Part shown: one piece after another, positions 36,057 to 46,185 of the stretch
Numbering within the stretch: the stretch's first letter is position 1
Layout of the letters: every line of letters begins with the position of its first letter
DNA from: Macrocystis pyrifera
Taxonomy: Eukaryota; Sar; Phaeophyceae; Laminariales; Laminariaceae
DNA: 64,000 nt
Assembly (NCBI GenBank): GCA_031763025.1
Contig: JASSKH010000040.1
Span: forward strand, 2,183,001-2,247,000
Reading direction: 5' to 3'
The notes under the pieces: generated by a model
Told to the model about the DNA's origin: nothing
Databases searched by the model: none
Seen by the model: the letters and a program-made list of their open reading frames with translations, nothing else
Translations under genes and position numbers: made by a program

Positions 36057-38552
36057 GTTGGAGGGAAGGGTAGAGGGGGAGCGGGGGGGGGGGGGTACTC
36101 ATTTCCCGCTTACCTTAGTCATTAGACCATTTGACCATGCATCTTTTTCGAGACGAAGGGGGGGCGGTAGGGAGATGGAACGAGGGGGAGGTGGGAGAAT
36201 GGGGATGAAGGGTTGGTTGGTTGGTGCGGACACTGCTTGCTGCAAAAGTCACGACCAAGGAGTCCTTTCTTGGGGAGACTGCCGTGAGTGTGGCGTTTGA
36301 GGCTGCGTATCGAGCGGGTTTGAAGGGAAAAAAATATGAACGAGAATCAAAGTTGGTTGCAACAAACAGGACGGGGACAGACGAAGTGCAGTCGTCAGTT
36401 CTGGAGCGAAACGTCGAAGGCCTTCGAAGTTGCCGAGTCGGATGCGCACGCACCCCCGGGCGTCGGGTTGCCCCGGCACGATCAGTGGTCGATAGGCGAG
36501 AAAAACACCAAACGTGCGAATGCGCTCGCCCTGCCGCCCTGAAACGCCAAGGGAAACAAGCGGCAACCCGTAGCGCCCAGAAAAAAAACAGACGTAGCCT
36601 TGAGCAACCAAAATTTCACCTCCCATCACATACCACACCTTGCTTTTTTTCCGCTCGCCGTTCTCCGTCGTTTTTTTCTTGCCCTTTTTGCCGCTGCCGC
36701 TCTTGCCCTCTTTGCTCGGCTTTGGTGCGCCATCGCCCCCGCCGTCTCTGAATCTGCCGAGGCAGCAAGGGGGCATATAGTACCGGTATAAAAGTAGGCG
36801 GTTGCGCGCGGGGGTCAGGGTTGTCCCTGTCATACCGCAAGGGCCAGCCACGTTCGATTTTTCTCTCCATCAACATAAACGAGGAATTTGGGTACTCGGT
36901 TATTTAGGGCTGTGAACGTACTTGATTTTACGTATGTACCAGGCACATATCAGGCACTCAGCGGGTGGGTGCCTGACATTCGTAGACGGATATCTGGCAA
37001 ATAGTCTGTATAAGCGAAAAACACTCCACGAAACGTGGATGATACAGTGTCGATCTGCTCGGCCAGCAGCTTAAGGATGCGACGGTGCAGACTGCGTCAA
37101 CGACACATCGACCGATTAACTCGCGAGTGATTGTGCTTCTTTGGCTGGAGTCGTCTCACGCCGAAAATCCTCAGGTGATTGATGAGTTGGTGGGTGGGTG
37201 TTTGGTCCCTGATACGAACAAGCGCCCTTGCTGCTGCTGCTGCTGCTGCTGCGGTGATCGACCAAAATTGGGACAGCAATACCGTATGAGCTTTACCTGG
37301 TGCATATCTCACAGTCTGTGACCACAGAATTGCTGTAGTATCTCTCCAGGATAAGGAATCAGGACGGACACTACAAGTAGTTAAGTGTAGATGTGGGTAT
37401 GGTAGAAAGAACGGTTTAAAGTGAAGACAACACGCACGATAAAAATAAATAAATAAATAAATAAAAAGGAGCACTGCCTGCAGCAAAACCTGGTGGACAG
37501 AGGGGCTGCGGGCTACCGCCAGACTGTTCTCGATGGGCGGATTGAACGACAAACTCGACGACGACGGTGGGGAAGGTGCCGTCCCGAGTGCCAGTGGTCG
37601 GTGTGAGTCGTAACCACTGTCGGCTAACAACGCTGTAGATTTTTTTTTTGGCTTAAACGGCTTGTTTGCCTTTGTGGTGTATAGTTGCATGGCGTCATCC
37701 ACGCCAGGGGGGTGGGTTGTACAGCCTATAGAAGGCTCCAAACAAAGCAGTAGGAGGACAGGAATAGAGGGATGTCGAGCTCCATCACTGTATATAATAG
37801 AATCCCACGTAGCACCAAGTATGTAGACTATCCCACTCAAACCCGGTTTCTCGTTTAGGTTGAGGGCGGCCCCGACGCGGGTGGAAAACTAAACGCCAGG
37901 GGTTTGCCCGGGGTACACTGGGCTTTCAAGGCGGAGCACCACCACCAAACAAACCAAGATAGGATGTGCGACGCACAGGCGGCAAGCGCAGGCCCTAAAG
38001 ACTCAAGCCACGAACATGCCCTGCGGTTCAACGCTTACCAGGTACCTGGTATACTCGTACCAGGTATTGATGTACACGTGCATGCATGCCTTTGTTTTTG
38101 GGTGACTTTGTACGCATGTCACAGGCGCACAGCGGGTACTCGTACCAGTGTGTACGAGTATTAGGCTATGGGTCAACCCGCAAAACAACGTGCTTCTATT
38201 TTCGTTGCTTGTATCGAAGCCACGGGAGACAGCACGTTGGTATGCCGCGGACAGGGGAGACGCACACAGACATGAAATACCTGCTTTCGTCGCCTTTGGC
38301 CTGCTGTGTGGGTTGTGATTGCGCACCCGATCTTTCGCCACCTCCACCACCAGGGTAGCCAGGGTTGGCGCCGACCGATGCGTCCGCTTGGCCATTGCTC
38401 CTTCCAACAACATCTCCACTACCACTTTCGCCGGCAACTCCAGCGGCCACCTCGCCTTCGCCGTGGTCTTTTGAGCTGATGTTGCTATTGGTGATGTTGT
38501 CGTTGTCATTGTTGGTGCCGCTATAACCTGCGCCAGGCTGGGGTTCCTCCAT
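25311..38552 (-). CDS. SR-related, low-complexity nuclear protein, ten exons
   Basis: Exons (minus strand): 38552-38281, 36753-36639, 35958-35589, 34813-33298, about 33178-32721, 32307-32164, 31690-31352, 30362-29938, 27560-26916, 25509-25311 (TGA). All visible joins agree in phase. The start is MEEPQPGAGYSGTNN. In order come a Lys-rich block (GKKGKKKTTENGERKKSK), a Gly/Lys-rich block, an RS domain (many SRSRSR), an Arg/Asp/Glu-rich region, SVGDxK-type repeats, and Gly/Pro/Met-rich segments such as MWGPRGPPPPGHPAW. Total is about 1,500 residues. RS and RGG-like composition suggests an RNA-processing or splicing-associated nuclear protein; no RRM or zinc finger is seen, so this is inference. 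Two single-base frame breaks in repeat or homopolymer sequence (near 35804 and in a C13 run at 27354-27366) look like assembly errors. The exon 4-5 boundary is least certain. The intron starting at 31351 is GC-AG. Confidence 0.7.
25885..26210 (-). repeat. Repeat G, copy 4 (interrupted)
   Basis: Reverse orientation, inside the last intron of the minus-strand SR-related gene (between exons 9 and 10). GATCATCTACAGATAGATAA, CTAACCTGCCGTTGTG and CGGCAGCATGAGCTAGATCG match other copies. A TA dinucleotide run (26110-26137) interrupts it before the terminal GAAATCGACGATCTGTAC. Confidence 0.65.
26270..26388 (+). mobile_element. SINE-E 3' fragment with C tail
   Basis: AACCCAACGTGCTCCGTCC, GGCATTGTAGGGATGCGAGG and ACTACGGCCATACATAATAT are followed by a C run. 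This matches the 3' part of SINE-E at 44.6 kb. Confidence 0.6.
26389..26450 (+). mobile_element. LINE 3'-end fragment
   Basis: GGTGCTCCGTCTCGAAAGG and GTCAATGCCCAAATGACTGA match the 3' end of the C-tailed LINE (plus orientation). It abuts the C tail of the SINE-E fragment. Confidence 0.55.
26758..26789. repeat. Poly-C tract
   Basis: About 31 C, in the last intron of the SR-related gene and followed by further C-rich runs. Confidence 0.9.
27745..28985. repeat. GGTTTGG-rich low-complexity DNA around the Harbinger-like insert
   Basis: Two blocks, 27745-27881 and 28752-28985, are dense in GGTTTGGTTTGG and TTTGGGGTGG words. The 864-bp element lies between them, so one intronic minisatellite appears to have been split by the insertion. 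Confidence 0.65.
27885..28748 (+). mobile_element. Harbinger-like non-autonomous DNA transposon, copy 1
   Basis: An 864-bp element flanked by TTA on both sides (27882-27884 and 28749-28751). Termini GAGTCCATCTTAACGGGGAA and the complement of TCCTCGACAAGATGGGCCC form imperfect inverted repeats. A 3-bp TTA/TAA duplication and GGGCC-type ends fit PIF/Harbinger. Short frames inside do not resemble a transposase. It lies in the SR-related gene's intron between exons 8 and 9. The inverse copy is at 58945-59805. Confidence 0.75.
29095..29533. repeat. 52-bp tandem satellite
   Basis: The unit GTAGTTGGCTAGGTATTGCA / GCTAGTTGCACGAATAATTC / GCCCACTAGTGA repeats without change about four to five times (29160-29400), with degenerate units on both sides. 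There are no unique spacers, so it is not a CRISPR array. It is intronic in the SR-related gene. Confidence 0.9.
29534..29643 (-). mobile_element. MITE-A, copy 7
   Basis: TTACGGGGGGTCCATGGTTA and GTGGACCCCCGTA ends; interior AAATATATAGGTTTTTATGT. It is inserted in the 52-bp satellite, since satellite-like CTAGTTAGCAGTTGGCTA resumes at its right. Confidence 0.85.
30388..30602 (-). mobile_element. C-tailed LINE 3' fragment, intronic
   Basis: Minus strand: a truncated C-terminal coding end (NERPNVGGVSIW..., KGCVGNGQM) followed by GAGTACG and a long C tail (poly-G at 30388-30413 on plus). It aligns with the LINE at 46.7 kb. The C tail ends 26 nt before the 3' splice site of exon 8 of the SR-related gene. 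Confidence 0.75.
30603..30692 (+). tRNA. tRNA-Asp-like pseudogene or SINE head
   Basis: A-box-like TGGCTTGGTAGGTGG, anticodon-loop-like CTGTCAA (GTC) and a perfect T arm GTGGG-TTCAAGT-CCCAC (B box GGTTCAAGTCC). Outer GCG...CGC can pair, and TTTTT follows at 30690. The anticodon stem and part of the acceptor stem do not pair well, so it is probably not a functional tRNA. It abuts the truncated 5' edge of the LINE fragment. Confidence 0.35.
35077..35252. mobile_element. HP-B hairpin element interrupted by another palindrome
   Basis: HP-B-like arms (CAGGACTGCACTCTCGTTTTG; TTTGTCTCCAAAACC...GCAGTTCTGAAAGGGCT) flank a foreign segment that itself contains the palindrome GTAAAAGGCTTACAAGCCTTTTAC. 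It lies in the SR-related gene's intron between exons 3 and 4. Confidence 0.6.
36008..36160 (-). mobile_element. C-tailed LINE 3'-end fragment, intronic
   Basis: Plus strand: G runs (36018-36053 and 36085-36095), then TACTCATTTCCCGCTTACCT, TAGTCATTAGACCATTTGAC and ATGCATCTTTTTCGAGACG, matching the LINE 3' end. The tail lies 50 nt upstream of the acceptor of exon 3 of the SR-related gene. Confidence 0.65.
37228..37470 (+). mobile_element. CTG tract and repeat J, copy 2 (AAAT-tailed)
   Basis: A CTG run (37228-37252) is followed by repeat J: TCTGTGACCACAGAA, GTATCTCTCCAGG, GGACGGACACTAC and GGTAGAAAGAACGGTTTAAA, ending in AAAT repeats (37440-37467). It lies in intron 1 of the SR-related gene. 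Confidence 0.55.
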
Positions 38553-39672
38553 GGTTATTTAGATGGTCGATCTTGCCAATAGAGTTGCCGACTTGCTACT
38601 TCTCTCTTCCTTCCCTTTGCTGCTGCTAGACCGATCAGGAAGTTATGTACTCGGAGCACTATGCAGGATCGTCGGCGGGACCACTCCCTCCCCTCGCTGG
38701 TGGTGCGGATGGGTCCCTGGCTCTACTCCGGAAGTACTCTGTTGTGTAGTGGTGGTCCAATCGAGTTGAAACGCCAACGTATTACCTGGAAACCCCCAAC
38801 ATATTTAAAAACCAAAAATCTGTGCGACGAGAACGCAAGACACGCACACTCTCCTCTCTCAGAAGACGCTCTTGGAACCAGCCTGACAGATGCGACGTGC
38901 TTCCCTCCAATCTAGCCTTGCTGCTTGCAAATATTACATCGGTCCAAATCGGCCGGTTCTACGTCCGGCGATCGCTGCTATCGGGGACCCTACCGAAGAC
39001 ACTATCAGACGGTACGGACAATCTCTACCTAATGTCCCTATCTCCCTCGCCTCCTGAACCGATTATCACCTCGAGAGCTGTGCGTTGCACAGAAAATTGC
39101 CGCCTCCCGCACATCTTAGGAGATGGAGATTGAGTGATTGGATAGAGCAAAAGCACAATCGGGCGGTGTCGGCAGAGCGTGGGAAATCCCTATGGGCGGT
39201 CGAACACCAAACTCCAATAGAATTCGCACCTCTGCTGGTATGATATGTCGTTGGTATCTGGTACTCCGCAACAGCCCGCAAGATCGAGATACTCGTACAA
39301 CAACACCCACCGATCGACGAATTTCAGAGTGCCGATTTTCTCCACTGCACTGAGGGCACACCCGACGAAAATGCGGGCTTTGGAAATACGTCGAGACCTT
39401 TCCAAAGACGCGGGGAGATCTTTTCATAGACGCGTCACCCGGGGTGTTTTTTCTCGCTCCCCGTTGCCGAGAACACCACCTTTGAAATCCGCACGAGGGT
39501 ATGTATGTGCTACCTTGCGTGTTTTACGGCGCTATAATACATACCAGGTACTGATTTGGACTGCTCTATTATTACGAGTAACAGTTAATAATGCCTGTAC
39601 CCACACACGTCGAAGATCAAGATCTCAACCCGACCCCACGGCATTAACGCGGGGTGTGGCTGCCTGGTGTTC
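38553..39672. other. Intergenic DNA between two divergent genes
   Basis: The 5' flank shared by the minus-strand SR-related gene (start 38552) and the plus-strand methyltransferase gene (start 40542). No coding exon or clear core promoter element is recognisable. TACCAGGTA lies at 39542. Confidence 0.4.
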
Positions 39673-39764
39673 ACCCTTTTAGTACCGCAGTCCCGTTTTG
39701 GGGACAAATCACTTGGAATTAGAATGGTTTGTCCCCAAATCGGGACTGCGGTACTAAAGGGGTT
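39673..39764. mobile_element. HP-B hairpin element, copy 3
   Basis: ACCCTTTTAGTACCGCAGTC...GGGACTGCGGTACTAAAGGGG with arms CCCGTTTTGGGGACAAA / TTTGTCCCCAAATCGGG. One of the most symmetric copies. Confidence 0.85.
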
Positions 39765-39954
39765 GATAGGACTTGGGATCTATCTTTGTCGTACTTGAGT
39801 ATATAACTCGTATTATTAATAATAGTAGCGCGATCGAAGTACATACAGTATGACATACAGCTAGCTTTCAAGGATGATTTGCGACGAAATCCTCGATCTC
39901 ACCACAGGGGCGACCGACCGGATCATCAGTCTTTTTTCGACACCTCACATCGAA

Positions 39955-40290
39955 AAAGGTGAGAATGGAAAACAAGTCGGAGCGCTTGTGATCGCAGGAC
40001 GAAAAAAGTTGTCTAAAAAAAAATCTAATCGTGACTCACTTGGTTTTAGACCCCCCCCCCCCCCTGTCCGAGCTAAAAAATTGTCGACATGAAAAGCAAA
40101 CCTGAGCGCTGTGATCACAGGACGATGTACAAGAGTTTTTTTTTTTTTTTTTTTTCTACGAGAATGGTTCCAATTTGGAATCACTTGGTCGTAGAGACCC
40201 CCCCCCCGGTCCGAGCATCTTGTTTTCGCCTAAATCGTCCTGTGATCACAGCGCTCCGGTCTGTTTTCCATTCTGACTTTTTTTTTGTGA
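39955..40290. mobile_element. Foldback-type element
   Basis: The left arm GAGAATGGAAAACAAGTCGG/AGCGCTTGTGATCGCAGGAC (39961-40000) is repeated inverted at 40231-40273 (CGTCCTGTGATCACAGCGCT/CCGGTCTGTTTTCCATTC). A third partial copy (GAGCGCTGTGATCACAGGAC) lies between. C and T runs fill the centre. No coding capacity. Confidence 0.6.
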
Positions 40291-40541
40291 GAGGTATCGA
40301 GAAAATACTGTTTCGGGCGCCCTCGATCTCACAGCTGCTACTTTATTTTATTTTATAAATATGTACCTGGTACGTTCGTGTCCGAAGAACGAGGCCGGAT
40401 ATTGAAGTCGATGATGGGATGGGCAAGGAACGCGTTGTTGACAATATGAGCCACACTCAAGTTGTTTTGTGGTTCGATGGCCGTGTTCTACTTTGCAGAA
40501 CGAGGGCTGGAGTACACGCGTACACGCCACGAAGAAGCAGC

Positions 40542-43484
40542 ATGTCCACGGAGAGCAACGCCTTTGTTGGAGCTGGGAGGAGCACTGCTGCAAGCGGGTC
40601 CTTGGTCTACGAGGGGGAGCGGGCCGTTCACGAATACCTCCAGTTCCATTTCGGAAGGTGACGCGGGTCGATCGTCCTCCACGGAGTAGCACACCTTGGA
40701 CAGATCATCGGTTCCCAGTTGATCTATATATTTCCAGGGCAGATGTATCCAGATTTGATCTACTGTAGTTCATGTGGCCGGGTGGCAGCCGAATAATCTG
40801 ATCTATTAATAGTACATGTTTCCTGTCTTGGATCTGTACTACACAGATCCTGCACAGCATCTCACAACGACAGGTTGAGATCTAGATGATCTACTGTACA
40901 CAGATAGATAGATAGACAGATAGATCGTGATATGTCCGAGTTGTGCAGAGTAGAGAAGACACAAGGCATATGCAGCACCCGCCATCAACAACATCGTAGA
41001 CTTATATCAGATAGGCACGGAACGTGAATAGTACATACGACCCCGTAACAGTTATCGTGAGGTCGTCCACGGGTAATTTTGTGACACAATTTGACCCGTC
41101 TGCTCGTCTCTTGAGCTTCGCCCGTCCGGGGAAAGGATTCTTCTGCCCATCCGAACCGGTTAGTTACTGAAATACCGGACCCGTTGCCCAAGGAGCTTGT
41201 TTCCCAACACTCGCTGATGGACACCCCTGCACCCTCACCGTTTTGTATAACGCCGTGCAGAAACCCTGTACGTATACGCATTTATCCGCTTGCCCATCCG
41301 AACCGGTTAGTTTACTGAAATAGCGGACCCGTTGCCCAAGGGGCTTGTTTCCCAACGCTCGCTGATCGACACCCTTGCACCCTCACCGTTTTTTAAAAAC
41401 GCCGTGCGGAAACCCTGTACGTAGACGTATCTATCCGCTTTCTGCTTTATCATATACTGTTGCAGGCCTGATGAAGTGCTGCCCTACGAGTGTGGGCCAA
41501 GGGAGGCCTTGGCGTTCACGAAGCGATGCGCCGATCTCTGCATCAATGCGATGGGGACCAGCGAGGCATCGATCGAGGGGGAAGCCAACGGAGGAAGCCA
41601 AACGAAGGCGGGGACGTCGCGGAAGCAGCCCCTCCGTGCTATCGACGTCGGGTGCGCTGTGGGAGGGGTGACGTTGGAGCTGACGCGAAGATTTCAGGAG
41701 GTGTGACTCGACTTGAGGGGGCGTCTGAGGAGAGTCTGTATTGCCTGAGGTGGCGTTTGCGTGGTTTGGTTGGGCGCTTATTTTGTTGTTCCCACCTTCG
41801 TGGTACACTGTCAGAGCTGAGGGAGTTTAACAAGCTTTTAACCTGCTGTAGTTGGCTGTCGTTTTGGTTCGTGATGGCGGCTTTGTGCGTGTGTGTCCGG
41901 GGTTGGGTCCTCAGGAGGCCCCCTCTCTCTCCCAAGCACGCGGTAGGACACCAGGAGGTAAGGTGCTCGGGAGTGACACTTGGGTGTGATGGTAGGTGGA
42001 GTGAGGACATCGACGCCCTCCGCTCTCTCTCCCTGATGAAAACATTTGGCCGACTACCACGGCTGGGAATATAAGTAGAACCCCGGACAATGTCCCACAC
42101 GTCGGACAGATGAGGATATATCTGATATGTCTACAGGTGAATCATCTACAGATCCTAACCTGCCGTGATGAGGTACTGTGCAGGGTCCGTGTAGTACAGA
42201 CCCAACCAGAAAACCTGTCCTAGATCATGCAGGTTAGGCGGCTCCCACCCGGCAACGTAAGCTACATCATATTACAGATCATACAGATCATGCAGATCAG
42301 GGATCTATCTATCCGCCCTGAAAGATCTACTGTAGACGATGCACTGGGAATCGACGATCTGTACGAGGTGTGCAACGTTCGTGGATTTTTAGAGACGCAC
42401 TCATCCGGGACCAACTCGGGAGTCCAGGTTGTAGTTGGTGGTGCCTGCCTCGTTGGTATCCCTTCCTGAGCAAGGGCAAGGCTGACGAACTTCCGCGCTT
42501 GGTGGGATCATCAACACGCGCCTCGAGGCGTTGATCTCGTTGCTCACCCATTGGCGTTGTCCTTGTTGCGGTCGGTCGCTTGTTCGCCGTGGTATCGCCC
42601 GCAGGTGGTGGGAGTGGATTTCTCGGCCAGCTTCATCGAGGCTGCGGAAAATATGCGAGTCGAGGGAAGGTACGGTTCGGGAAAAGCTCGGCCCCCTCCC
42701 CATCTGCGACTGATGAGTAGCATATATTCCCCAGTGCCGGATGCAGCAGCAATTACAGTTAACTGTAGACTGTGTTCAGCGCCGTATGCACCCGTCTTTG
42801 AGGATTTCCAAACGCGGTAAAGTACCCCCCCGTCCCTCTGCCCGTCCTGTGCGGGCCCTTTTAACGATCGCAGGCTTCTTTTTTTTTTTCAGGGTGGCGT
42901 GCCGTTAATTCGAAAAAGTGCTCGAGTGTCAGGTGTATGCGAGACGAATAGAGCTAACCCTAACCCTAAGCCAATCATCATACTCATTCAACCATCGGTT
43001 GGCATCATTCCCTTTTACCTTGTGCGCGTTGTTTGCCAATCGTTTATAACCGAGTTAGTGAGACACTCTACTGTTTTCTTTTGACACCAAACTTGATCGC
43101 GATAAATAAGAACAAAAATGACCGCGTAAGGATGCGTTCTTAACCTCTTTGGTACCGCAGTCCCGATTTGGGGACAAACCCGTCTAATTCCAAGTGATTT
43201 GTCCCCAAAACGGGACTGCGGTACTACAAGGGGTTAAGCTTGGCCGTAGCCGCGCGTGTCGAGGTCGGTAGTGCCGTCCGAAGCTCGCAAGGCCACTCGC
43301 TGCGTGTGTTATGTTTGATTTCGCCTTTGGTTCGTTTGCAGAAAATGCAGAGCGATCGAAGCGCTTTTCGCATGTTTTTTTTTGTTTTCGCAGGAGGCAC
43401 AGAGCGGTCGAAGTAGCGATGGGAAGATTAGACGAAGCGTCGCTCAACGTAGGCACTTCTTTAGCGAGTGCCATTCTGCGGGGA

Positions 43485-43515
<31 letters not shown>

Positions 43516-46153
43516 GCGCCCCTCTCAAAGCTGAGAATTCCGCTTCCACTCCAATCCGTGTCCCGAATCCCATTATACCACGCGTGTTTCGATCGATCGC
43601 TCCCGTTACTTGTAAAATTGATATCGAAATACCCCCTGCAGGATGGAGTACCAGTGCCTGGAGCAGGGGTCGGTGGTTCTTCGTAGGGAGGCCGTGCTAC
43701 CCGAGGGTGCGGTCCCCTCTCGCGCTCGGTTTGCGCGGGGGGACGCTTGTTCTCTAGACATGGACGCCCTTGGGTCGTTTGATGCCGTGGTCGCCAGCAA
43801 CCTGCTCTGTCGGTGCGTGGCTTTAGACGTTAATTTCCGTACGTATCTGGCACCTGGTAAGTATATCGTCTCGTGAAATAATACCAGGTATAAATAAATC
43901 ATTTCACCCCCCCCCCTTTTTGGTCTATGGTCATACAACTACGGCCATGCATGAGATCGAGTACATCTCTCCTATCGAGTAAATCCCCCCCCCCCTTTTT
44001 AAATACCTTGCAGTACATATTTTGTAGTACCCAGGCGGATCGGGTCCGATTTTTTTTTTTAATATCACGTTCGGATCGGGTCGGGTCAGGGGGCTTCCAA
44101 ACTCTCGCGGGTCGGGTCGGGTCGGGTCATCCTTACCCGACCCGACCCAACCTAACGCGTGAGTTTTGAACCGACCCGTGAACAACCCTGATATGATATT
44201 TAACGCCTGCCTCGGATGTGAAATGTAAGTATGTCTTGAACTGGTAGGCGTTAGTTTATTCGTTTCGACATTGTATAATCATGTCAACCCTGGCCTCTTT
44301 ACTGGAAAAACCTACTGTATTTGTAAACGCGACCCTACGGGGAAAATTCCGCAGGCCAGAGACTATTACACCGGGTTTAGTATGTTTGGGAGTTTCAGGG
44401 TTGGGGTTAAGGTTAAGTTTAACCCCCCGCGCCTAGAAGTGGCCACGCCAGAAAATAAACCAACTCATTGACGCTGGTGCTGGTCATCCATGTGCAAGTC
44501 CGCCTCACAAGCGGTTCTTGGTAGACTGCAACTCACCCTCCATGTGACTCGCCGCACACCTCACGGCGCTTCGCGATTGGTGCAAGCAATGTCTGCCTGG
44601 TAGTTAGAACCCGGCGTGCTCCGTCCCGCCATTACAGGGATGCTAGGGTCTATCATCGTACAACTACGGCCATGCATGATATCGAATACCCCCCTCCCCT
44701 CCCCCGAAACTAATGGATCCACACTGAAATCATGACGTTGACGTTGAGTGTGTGACCTTCGAAACTCTCCCGCGGGCTCGTGTCTAAAACTTAGTTCCGC
44801 CCTTGGTTCCTTGGGGATCGTTTGCGGGCGAGCTAATTTAGGTACTATTATTGCCGGCGAGCGGCGAAAAAAACTTCACCAATAGCACCTACGGGGGAAT
44901 AGAATAATCGGAACCAAATATTGTGTCTAAACATATAGGGGAATACATGGATTATGGGTCCATCCTGGGTTCTGATTACAACACTAGCCCCCCCGTACTA
45001 TAACGGGGGGGCATAGTTAACAGGACCTACGGTACACACGAAAACCTATATATTTACCTACTTTTACCAACAATTTTTGGTCCTGTTTACTATTGTCCCC
45101 CGTATTAGTTTTAGTGCTGCTTTTGACGTCGGCGACTGATGGTAGGCTGCTTCGTTACTAAACGCAGCCTGGACCCCTCGGCGATTGTTTTTTTTTGGGG
45201 GGGGGGTTTTCGCCGAAGGAGCTCCCGACCCTCTGTGACCGCGTCCGCGAACCGAACTGCTGTCTATGTGTTGATAGAGAGCCCCGCATGCCTACGTCGT
45301 CAAAATATCGAGAGGGGTGTCTTAGGCGCGTCAGTACTGTATCCAATCCTCATCTGGCGACGCAAGCGGGAACATGTTCGCGTGGTGCCGCGTTGCGCCG
45401 TCGGTAGGCGGGGTGCTTTGTTTTTTGTTTTAGGGGGAGCGCTTCATGCGCATGATGCGTAGGTCATCCGTCGGCTTGTGCGAGCACGTGCTCGGGTCCG
45501 TCTCGTGCGGGGCTACCGAGCGATGAATCCACGTCGAAGGGGGATCCCTGTCCTTCTTTTTGAGCTGGCCGTTTCTGCTGTGTTCGTTGGGTGTTGTTGC
45601 TGCTGTTAATCACGAGGACAGTTTTGGTTACGACTATTTTTTATTTTCAAGATGAAAATGGTCAAGATGATGGTCATGGTAGTAGTGGTGATGATGCTGA
45701 TTATTTTTGGTGATAATGGTTATGGTCATGGTCATGGTGGTCATGATCATCATGAGATGTTGACGATTTTTATCCTGAAGCTTATGATGGTGACGGCGGC
45801 GGTGGTGATGATGCTGCTTCTGTTGCTTCACGCTTGCCACAGGCTCCCGAAACCCCGGTCTTTTTTGGACGATCTTCCCGCGCTGGTCAAACCCGGCGGA
45901 GTGGCGGTGCTGGTTTCGCCGTACTCATGGCTCACCGAGTACACCAACCCCTCTGTGAGAACGATAGCGGTGAACGTTAACGGTGAACGAGGTTTTAGTG
46001 TGCTGACAACTGTTTATGTTAAGGACGCAGTCTATAACCACACTGTGAATATTTTGCAGGTTCATCCGAGAATCACGCTGTTAGCAGCGACAGCGGGGTA
46101 CAGAGGTCTGGGTGGGGAGGGGGGGGTTCAGCGACAGCGGGGTACAGAGGTCT

Positions 46154-46185
<32 letters not shown>

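Noticed and set aside
42954-42970. Telomere-like CTAACCCTAACCCTAAG
   Set aside because: Only about two and a half units in an intron; too short to indicate a telomere or interstitial array.
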